Source of the DNA: an uncultured Erysipelotrichaceae bacterium
Lineage (GTDB): Bacteria > Bacillota_I > Bacilli_A > Erysipelotrichales > Erysipelotrichaceae
Assembly: GCA_947575425.1 (NCBI GenBank)
Contig: CANPNQ010000011.1
Location: 1-12,087, forward strand
Reading direction: 5' to 3'
DNA length: 12,087 nucleotides
The notes below the pieces were generated by a model that had not been told where the DNA came from, made no database searches, and was given only the letters and a program-made list of their open reading frames with translations. Shown here piece after piece: positions 7,625-12,087 of the stretch (its first letter is position 1; the number at the start of each line of letters is the position of its first letter). The translations under genes and the position numbers were made by a program.

Positions 7625-7869
7625 GGCATTGTATGAAAAGGGATTTCATAGCGTGTAAGGATGTGATGGATAAAAAAATACCGTAAGGATTTCTGTGAAT
7701 ATCGATATTCGGCTCACATCCATATTTTGCACCTCTCAAAATAAGGAAAGCGGGCATATAGGCGCATAAGCGGGCATGCTGCTATACGCAAGATTCTCTT
7801 ACAGTAAAAAATTTGCCTGCAATTATTAGAGTAATTTGCGTTCAGGGATAGACAAATGATGAAAATTTG
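7625..7869 (+). other. Non-coding stretch between lyase terminator and ftsE control region
   Basis: No credible gene is seen. The region carries a perfect 14-bp palindrome, GAATATCGATATTC (7697-7710). Two mutually exclusive pairings share the segment TCACATCC (7714-7721): with GGATGTGA (7659-7666), or its first five bases with TGTGA (7694-7698). It also has a pair of 10-bp direct repeats (7748-7777). None of this matches a riboswitch or small RNA that I recognise. Confidence 0.4.
7748..7777 (+). repeat. Two 10-bp direct repeats with a 20-bp period
   Basis: AAGCGGGCAT at 7748-7757 and again at 7768-7777. The start-to-start distance is 20 bp, about two helical turns, so both copies face the same side of the DNA. 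It lies about 150 bp upstream of the ftsE transcription start. It could be a protein-binding site or chance. Confidence 0.4.
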
Positions 7870-7875
7870 GGTAAA

Positions 7876-7892
7876 ATTACCTGAGATTTACC
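7876..7892 (-). promoter_or_regulatory. WalR-box-like direct repeat upstream of ftsE
   Basis: Read on the minus strand this is GGTAAA-N5-GGTAAT. The WalR/VicR consensus is TGTWAH-N5-TGTWAH; each half-site differs only at its first base and the 11-bp period is exact. A further minus-strand half-site, TGTAAA (complement of 7900-7905), lies nearby with a 13-bp offset. The repeat falls about 37-53 bp upstream of the predicted start, the place expected for an activator that replaces a missing -35 box. WalR controls wall hydrolase genes in Bacillota, which fits this operon. Binding is inferred. Confidence 0.45.
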
Positions 7893-7900
7893 ATAAACTT

Positions 7901-7911
7901 TTACAATGTAA
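7901..7911 (+). promoter_or_regulatory. Perfect 11-bp inverted repeat in the ftsE promoter spacer
   Basis: TTACA-A-TGTAA (7901-7911) is a perfect palindrome ending six bases before the -10 hexamer. It could be an operator contacted by a dimeric regulator, or part of the nearby WalR-like half-site cluster. Confidence 0.35.
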
Positions 7912-7913
7912 TA

Positions 7914-7922
7914 TGTTATAAT
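7914..7922 (+). promoter_or_regulatory. Extended -10 promoter of the ftsE-ftsX operon
   Basis: TGTTATAAT (7914-7922) is a perfect extended -10 element (TGn plus consensus TATAAT). No acceptable -35 hexamer exists at 16-18 nt upstream (the candidate is TAAACT). Predicted start is about 7929, giving a leader of under 20 nt that begins just before AAGGAGG (7933-7939). Extended -10 activity, activator dependence, or both are expected. Confidence 0.75.
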
Positions 7923-7946
7923 AGTTACTAGCAAGGAGGGGTGTGT

Positions 7947-8636
7947 GTGATATTATTGGAGAATGTATCGAAGTCATTTAAAAACGGTGTTCATGCATTG
8001 CGTGATGTTAATTTATATATTGAAGAAGGCGAGTTTGTTTATATCATCGGTCCCACAGGGAGCGGAAAATCAACTTTGATTAAATTACTGGATGGGGAAT
8101 TGGTGCCCAGCAGCGGTCGTGTGGTTGTTGCCGGAACGGATGTCGGACGTCTGCGTCATTCCCGTGTACCGCTTTATCGACGGAATATCGGTGTCATTTT
8201 TCAGGACTACCGTCTGTTGCCGGAATTGACGATATTTGAAAATATCGCTTTTGCTTTGCAAGTCATCGGGTTAGATAAGGTATCGATCCGCCGCAGAGTG
8301 CGTGAAGTACTCGAGCTGGTTTCGCTGGAGGATAAGGCAAAATCATTCCCTCGTGAATTATCCGGCGGTCAGCAGCAGCGTGCGACAATCGGTCGTGCGA
8401 TTGCGAATAGTCCGCGGGTATTGATTGCGGATGAGCCGACAGGTAATCTGGACCCGGAAAAGAGTCAGGAGATTATGGACCTATTGGAAAAAATCAATAT
8501 GGAAGAAAATACGACGATTCTAATGGTGACCCATGATGCCAATTTGGTAGATATGAATAAGAAGCGGACCATTGCGCTGGAGGAAGGTTATATCGTGGCT
8601 GATATCCAGAAAGGCGGGTATATCCGCCATGATTAG
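7947..8636 (+). CDS. ftsE: Cell division/wall hydrolase regulator ATPase FtsE
   Basis: A 229-residue ABC ATPase that works with FtsX in the membrane, not to transport a substrate but to drive conformational activation of extracellular peptidoglycan hydrolases. All nucleotide-binding motifs are intact: Walker A GPTGSGKST (35-43), Q-loop Gln86 in FQDYRLLPELT, signature LSGGQ (138-142), Walker B VLIADEPT (158-165, Glu163 catalytic) and H-loop His196 in MVTHD. Length is typical for FtsE. The frame opens at GTG 7941, only one base after AAGGAGG (7933-7939). GTG 7947 is chosen because it lies 7 nt from that site and gives the family-typical start MILLENVSKSF. The gene overlaps ftsX1 by 8 nt, which fixes the pairing. 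The neighbours confirm FtsE rather than a generic ABC subunit. Confidence 0.96.
   Translation: MILLENVSKSFKNGVHALRDVNLYIEEGEFVYIIGPTGSGKSTLIKLLDGELVPSSGRVVVAGTDVGRLRHSRVPLYRRNIGVIFQDYRLLPELTIFENIAFALQVIGLDKVSIRRRVREVLELVSLEDKAKSFPRELSGGQQQRATIGRAIANSPRVLIADEPTGNLDPEKSQEIMDLLEKINMEENTTILMVTHDANLVDMNKKRTIALEEGYIVADIQKGGYIRHD
8613..8628 (+). promoter_or_regulatory. Hairpin covering the ftsX1 ribosome binding site
   Basis: GGCGGG (8613-8618), loop TATA, TCCGCC (8623-8628) forms six pairs (one G-U) ending at the base before the ftsX1 ATG. The 5' arm contains the GGCGGG part of the only ribosome binding site-like sequence, AAAGGCGGG. The hairpin lies inside the end of ftsE, so ribosomes finishing ftsE would melt it. 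Translational coupling is inferred. Confidence 0.5.
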
Positions 8637-9531
8637 TTTTTTCCGCAATCTGCCATTTCATATCAAATCGGCTGGTCAAGGGTTGGTGCGGCATAGCTCG
8701 ACTGCTTTTTCTGCCATATCGGCAGTGAGTATGACGCTGGTGCTGATCGCTTTGTTTATGCTGCTGACGGGAAACATCAGCAATTTTACAAAGAACATAG
8801 AATCCGACTTTCGCATTCATGTTTCGATTGACGCGGTATTGGACGAAGCGGCTATTGCTGAATTACAGGCTCAAGTGGAGCTGATCGCAGGAGTCAAGAC
8901 GGTGACATTTTCCGATAAGGATCAGGAGCTTGCAAAACTAAAGGAAGAGAACAATGAGATTTTTGGTATGTATGAGGAAGGCGAAGCCAATCCGATGCGT
9001 AACATTTTTATCATTGAAACCAATACGCCGGAGGATATTGAAGCGGTAAGCGCTGCATTGAATGAAATGGATGGAATTACCAAAGCGGAATATGGCGGTG
9101 ATGGTGTTTCCGTGATGATTCGTTTTTTTGAGGCGCTGCGCAGCGGTGGTTTTATCTTCGTTGCGGCGCTAAGTCTATTGGCTTTGTTTTTGATTTCCAA
9201 TACGATTAAAATGACGATTTATGCCCGCAATAATGAGATTGGCATCATGCGCAACGTCGGCGCAACTAATTGGTTTATCCGCATTCCTTTCGTCATCGAG
9301 GGGGTCTTGATCGGATGGATCGGTTCGCTGGTGCCAGTGGCATTGACTTATTTTGGATATGCGTATTTATATGAGACATTAGATGGGCAGTTCTTATCCA
9401 GTATGTTCGTATTGAAGCAGGTAAATCCCTTTGCGGCACAGATATGTGTCATACTGACTGTCTGTGGCATGGCGGTGGGTATGATGGGTAGTTTTATGGC
9501 AGTTTCAAAATATTTGAGGTGGAAACGATGA
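8629..9531 (+). CDS. ftsX: Cell division protein FtsX, first copy (FtsX1)
   Basis: A 300-residue membrane partner of FtsE. Predicted topology is the FtsX pattern. A short cytoplasmic N-terminus (FFRNLPFHIKSAGQGLVRH) precedes TM1 (about 22-45). A large extracellular domain (about 47-165) should contact the hydrolase coiled-coil. TM2 (about 170-190) runs into the conserved cytoplasmic segment LISNTIKMTIYARNNEIGIM, then RNVGATN. TM3 and TM4 follow at about 220-245 and 268-290, and the protein ends LRWKR. The frame is open upstream to 8572, but ATG 8629 is chosen because it gives the family N-terminus and an 8-nt overlap with ftsE. The peptidase gene downstream overlaps by 4 nt (ATGA), consistent with coupled translation of all three. 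By eye it shares somewhat under half its residues with FtsX2, most strongly after TM2. Confidence 0.94.
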   Translation: MISFFRNLPFHIKSAGQGLVRHSSTAFSAISAVSMTLVLIALFMLLTGNISNFTKNIESDFRIHVSIDAVLDEAAIAELQAQVELIAGVKTVTFSDKDQELAKLKEENNEIFGMYEEGEANPMRNIFIIETNTPEDIEAVSAALNEMDGITKAEYGGDGVSVMIRFFEALRSGGFIFVAALSLLALFLISNTIKMTIYARNNEIGIMRNVGATNWFIRIPFVIEGVLIGWIGSLVPVALTYFGYAYLYETLDGQFLSSMFVLKQVNPFAAQICVILTVCGMAVGMMGSFMAVSKYLRWKR

Positions 9532-10916
9532 AAAGAAAACTAGGTTTGATCCTATTGGCAGTTTGTATAGCATGCTTTCTTCCGGGGACTACTTCAGTGG
9601 TATATGCGGAGGATTTTGCGAGTGATCCCGATTATTACGATCAGATTTGTCGACAATACAATAAGGATGAGGAAACGACTGCAATGTGCAATCGTTATCG
9701 CAGCTGGCTGAGTTCGCAGAGCAAAGATTTGCAGGATCAGATTGCGAATATTGATGCCTCGATTGATCGCTTACAGGGCAATATTGATGCACTTCAAGCG
9801 GAAATCAATAAGAACCAGAAATTGATCAATCAATTAGAGGAACAAATTAAAAAGAATGAGGCGGCAATTATTCAGATTCAGGCCGTCATTGAACAGTTGG
9901 ATTTGGATATCGCCCAGACGGAGGCGGACATTGAAAAGCGTGATCAGCAGATCAAGGATCGCATGGTCAGCGAACAGGTTTCTATTGGAACAAATGTCTA
10001 TATCGAATTTATCATGGGTGCTAAAGATCTGTTGGATATGGTGCGCATTGTGGATGGCATCTCTCGTATTACAGAGAATGATCAGGATGAGATCAAAGCG
10101 CTGGAAGAAGATAAAGCGAAGCTCGATCAACAGAAGAGTGAGCAGGAGCGTTTAAAGGAAGATCAGGAACAGACGAAGAGGGAGAATGAAGAGAGCCGAG
10201 CAGTAGCGGTACAGGCACAAGAGGCGCAGAAGGCATTGCAGGCAGAATACTACCGTCATGAGGCTGACTTACTGGAACAGATGCGTTCCGCAGCCAATGC
10301 GCAGGATGCGATTGCCAGCAAGATCGCCCGTGTCGATGCGGCGAATTATGATTTCCCCGTGAGCAATGGCTGGATTATGCCTATCTCACCGGGCAGCTTC
10401 TGGTTTTCTGCCGGCACATGGTATTATCCCGGCGGCGGTCTGCATTTAGGAAGAGATTTTGCGGCAAGCATCGGTACGCCGGTATATGCACCGATCGGCG
10501 GAGTGATCGTATATGCGAATAATCCCGCGCCAACCAATGGCGGTTATCTCGGTAACTGGGTAGGCTGGCCTTATGGCGGCGGTAATACGATCCATATGGT
10601 AGGCAGTGTCAATGGTACGACATATGCGGTTACTTTTATGCATTTGGCACAAGAGAATTTCCTTGTTTCAGCGGGCGAGGCGGTAGCGCAGGGACAGCAG
10701 ATTGCCATGGTCGGCAATGCAGGCAACAGCACCGGAGCGCATTGCCATATCGAGGTATTTAATTTGGGCGATATGTCAATACAGGATGCAGTGTCACGTT
10801 TCGCTAACAGCGGTGCGGATTTTGCATGGGGTACTGGTTGGAATACGACGTCCACGAGTTGTTCTGTAAAAGGCTATGCACCTTGTCGTGAGCGTCCTGA
10901 GGATTTCTTTGGTTAA
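9528..10916 (+). CDS. Secreted coiled-coil M23 (LytM-type) peptidoglycan endopeptidase, likely FtsEX-activated
   Basis: A 462-residue wall hydrolase that should cut peptide cross-bridges outside the membrane. A signal peptide covers about 1-31 (ending VVYA before EDFAS). A long coiled-coil (about 57-270) contains the segment YIEFIMGAKDLLDMV from residue 158, resembling the FtsX-binding hairpin region of CwlO/PcsB-type proteins. The C-terminal M23 domain has zinc ligands His306 and Asp310 (HLGRD) and His407, with His372 (MHLA) and His405 (HCH). The full catalytic set is present, unlike the degenerate E. coli EnvC. A tail with two cysteines (SCSVKGYAPCRERPEDFFG) follows. ATG 9528 is chosen over GTG 9519: GAGGTGG (9516-9522) lies 5 nt upstream, and the ATGA overlap with ftsX1 is 4 nt. 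Its position between two ftsX genes strongly suggests it is their client, though which one it binds is unknown. Confidence 0.92.
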   Translation: MKRKLGLILLAVCIACFLPGTTSVVYAEDFASDPDYYDQICRQYNKDEETTAMCNRYRSWLSSQSKDLQDQIANIDASIDRLQGNIDALQAEINKNQKLINQLEEQIKKNEAAIIQIQAVIEQLDLDIAQTEADIEKRDQQIKDRMVSEQVSIGTNVYIEFIMGAKDLLDMVRIVDGISRITENDQDEIKALEEDKAKLDQQKSEQERLKEDQEQTKRENEESRAVAVQAQEAQKALQAEYYRHEADLLEQMRSAANAQDAIASKIARVDAANYDFPVSNGWIMPISPGSFWFSAGTWYYPGGGLHLGRDFAASIGTPVYAPIGGVIVYANNPAPTNGGYLGNWVGWPYGGGNTIHMVGSVNGTTYAVTFMHLAQENFLVSAGEAVAQGQQIAMVGNAGNSTGAHCHIEVFNLGDMSIQDAVSRFANSGADFAWGTGWNTTSTSCSVKGYAPCRERPEDFFG

Positions 10917-10958
10917 ATCCTCCATAATATCGAATAAGAAAGGCGGTGAGGCAGGTTC

Positions 10959-11861
10959 ATGGTGAAATTCTTTAAAAGCATTCCGTTTCATGTGAAATCG
11001 GCAGGTAAAAATCTGGTGCGCCATTTCGTTATGACGCTGTCGGCATCTACTGCTGTTACGGTAACTTTGATCCTGTTATCCGCATTTCTGATGATCGTCG
11101 GAAATGTCAGCGGCTTTGCGGATCATATCGAAGATGAGATACGTATACATGCAGTGCTACGTGAAGATATTCTAAGTGATGAGGACATCGCATCGGCGAA
11201 AGCGGAGATAGAAGGAATTGCAGGGGTGAAGGAAGCGGAGTTTTCCAGCAAGGAAAACGAGCTGCGTATTTGGATCATGGAAAAGGGCGATGTGTTCAAG
11301 ATGTATGAAGGGGAGAATAATCCGCTGCATCACGCTTTCTTTATCAGTATTAACGATCCGGAGCAAATCAATGTCATCACAGATGAGATCATCGCTTTGG
11401 ATATTGTCGATAATGCGATGTATGGCGGAAATAGCATCTCCCAACTGATTTCCATGCTGGCAACGGTGCGCGGAGGGATCGTGATCTTCGTTGTATTGCT
11501 TGGCTTATTGGCCGTATTCCTAATCTCGAATACGATAAAAATGGGCATATATGCCCGTGCCAATGAAATCGCCATTATGCGTAATGTCGGGGCGACCAAC
11601 ACCTTTATCAAGCTTCCCTTTATGATGGAAGGGATGATGCTCGGTATTATCGGTTCGCTGATTCCTTGTCTTGTGACTTTTTTTGGCTACCAATATCTGT
11701 ATGATATGATGGGCGGGCAAATCTTTACCAATGTGTTTGCATTACAGCCGATTCAGCCCTTTGTTTTCCGCATTATGGGGATTTTGATTCTGAGCGGTGT
11801 TACCGTGGGATTGCTGGGATCTTTCCTTTCCACCACTCGTTATCTGCATTGGAAACGCTAA
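10959..11861 (+). CDS. Second FtsX-family protein (FtsX2)
   Basis: A 300-residue paralogue of FtsX1, identical in length. The N-terminus (FFKSIPFHVKSAGKNLVRH) and end (LHWKR) are very similar. TM1 (about 22-46) is followed by an extracellular domain (to about 165) that has diverged most. TM2 leads into LISNTIKMGIYARANEIAIM and RNVGATN, nearly the same as in FtsX1, so FtsE contact is likely preserved. TM3 and TM4 are present. No frameshift or loss is visible, so it looks functional rather than decaying. It starts 42 nt after the peptidase stop at ATG 10959, with GGTGAGG (10945-10951) 7 nt upstream, and no promoter or terminator lies between, so it is in the same operon. No second ftsE is present in the window. 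It may form a heterodimer with FtsX1 or an alternative complex; this is inference. Confidence 0.92.
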   Translation: MVKFFKSIPFHVKSAGKNLVRHFVMTLSASTAVTVTLILLSAFLMIVGNVSGFADHIEDEIRIHAVLREDILSDEDIASAKAEIEGIAGVKEAEFSSKENELRIWIMEKGDVFKMYEGENNPLHHAFFISINDPEQINVITDEIIALDIVDNAMYGGNSISQLISMLATVRGGIVIFVVLLGLLAVFLISNTIKMGIYARANEIAIMRNVGATNTFIKLPFMMEGMMLGIIGSLIPCLVTFFGYQYLYDMMGGQIFTNVFALQPIQPFVFRIMGILILSGVTVGLLGSFLSTTRYLHWKR

Positions 11862-11885
11862 TCAGTCTGCGGACTGATTTTCTTT
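11860..11885 (+). terminator. Rho-independent terminator of the ftsEX operon
   Basis: AATCAGTC (11860-11867) pairs perfectly with GACTGATT (11872-11879) around loop TGCG and is followed by TTCTTT. The 5' arm includes the last two bases of the ftsX2 stop codon. The hairpin also lies inside the 3' end of the opposing minus-strand frame. Confidence 0.8.
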
Positions 11886-12087
11886 ATGGACGCTGATGAT
11901 GCAGCTTTTCGTATATACGTCTCGATAGGTGATTGTCGTTTGATAAGTACCGTATGTGCCGGTATCGATCTCGACTGCAAAAAAGTGTTCATATAATCGG
12001 GTGATCCGCGCATCCCCCTGCTTGATCATGCGATAAGCAGAATGTGGATGATAGATGATATCAATTTGCTTGCCCAATAAAGCGGCA
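11862..12087 (-). CDS. Possible Veg-like small protein (5' end beyond window)
   Basis: An open frame of about 75 codons runs off the right edge and ends with TGA at 11864-11862. The visible sequence includes LLGKQIDIIYH, then RMIKQGDARITRLYEHFFAVEID and TTITYRDVYTKSCIISVHKE. From memory this resembles Bacillus Veg (LGKRLTLK, a gap of similar length, then YSYADILTETVEL) in spacing and beta-strand pattern. If so, only about 12-16 N-terminal residues are missing. Veg has been linked to biofilm regulation in Bacillus subtilis, but the mechanism is unclear. The TTG at 12077 is probably internal. The gene converges on ftsX2 with zero bases between stop codons. It could instead be a different small SH3-like protein; the family call is tentative. 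Confidence 0.5.
   Translation of the reverse strand, partial: AALLGKQIDIIYHPHSAYRMIKQGDARITRLYEHFFAVEIDTGTYGTYQTTITYRDVYTKSCIISVHKENQSAD

Noticed and set aside
7489..7686. 65-codon plus-strand frame spanning the lyase end and its terminator
   Set aside because: It overlaps the lyase gene in another frame and runs through a strong terminator hairpin. The composition is not protein-like and no ribosome binding site is seen.
7625..7946. Riboswitch or T-box leader for the ftsE operon
   Set aside because: The promoter maps to 7914-7922, leaving a leader under 20 nt. The structured DNA is upstream of the start, and no terminator/antiterminator with a T-tract is present.
1..12087. CRISPR array, tRNA, rRNA, phage or transposon genes
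   Set aside because: No regularly spaced repeats, cloverleaf-like sequences, integrase or transposase motifs were seen on either strand.

Overview
The window looks like chromosomal DNA of a low-to-mid GC Gram-positive bacterium (Bacillota). AGGAGG-type ribosome binding sites, short hairpin-plus-T-tract terminators, a cre-like box, an FtsEX/hydrolase operon and a sorting-signal surface protein all fit. A host-associated member of the Erysipelotrichia is my best guess from the protein style, but this is inference and no rRNA is present to confirm it. I see no tRNA or rRNA gene, CRISPR array, transposase or phage gene.

Layout. (1) Positions 1-467 hold the 3' part of nusG, closed by a strong terminator. 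(2) 546-740 is a small two-helix membrane protein of unknown function, followed by a long terminator hairpin. (3) 834-1032 is a dense control region with a 22-bp AT-rich palindrome, a well-spaced sigma-A promoter, an inverted repeat overlapping its -35 box and a CcpA-type cre-like site at the transcription start. It drives an RpiR-family (HTH plus sugar-phosphate-binding SIS) regulator. (4) 1985-7555 encodes a 1856-residue secreted, wall-attached family 8 polysaccharide lyase (hyaluronate/chondroitin lyase type). It carries two discoidin domains, three FIVAR modules, several Ig-like domains and an unusual sorting signal. It ends at a clear terminator. (5) 7625-7946 is a non-coding stretch. Its right end carries an extended -10 promoter without a -35 box, and WalR-box-like direct repeats lie where the -35 should be. 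(6) 7947-11861 is a compact operon of ftsE, ftsX1, a coiled-coil M23 peptidase and a second ftsX (ftsX2). (7) A minus-strand gene, probably Veg-like and cut by the window edge, converges on ftsX2 with no spacer.

How the genes work together. The regulator and lyase probably form a glycosaminoglycan-use module: the lyase degrades host polysaccharide at the cell surface, and the regulator may sense a derived amino-sugar phosphate, with carbon catabolite control through the cre-like site. The FtsEX operon is a self-contained wall-remodelling machine. The ATPase FtsE and membrane protein FtsX would transmit ATP-driven movement to the coiled-coil of the co-encoded, apparently active M23 endopeptidase.

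The most unusual element is the second, full-length FtsX placed after the peptidase. It raises the possibility of a heteromeric FtsX1/FtsX2 complex or of alternative FtsE-FtsX pairs. I found no clearly unprecedented system. The ftsE-ftsX1-M23-ftsX2 arrangement and its apparent activator-dependent promoter are the best candidates for follow-up.
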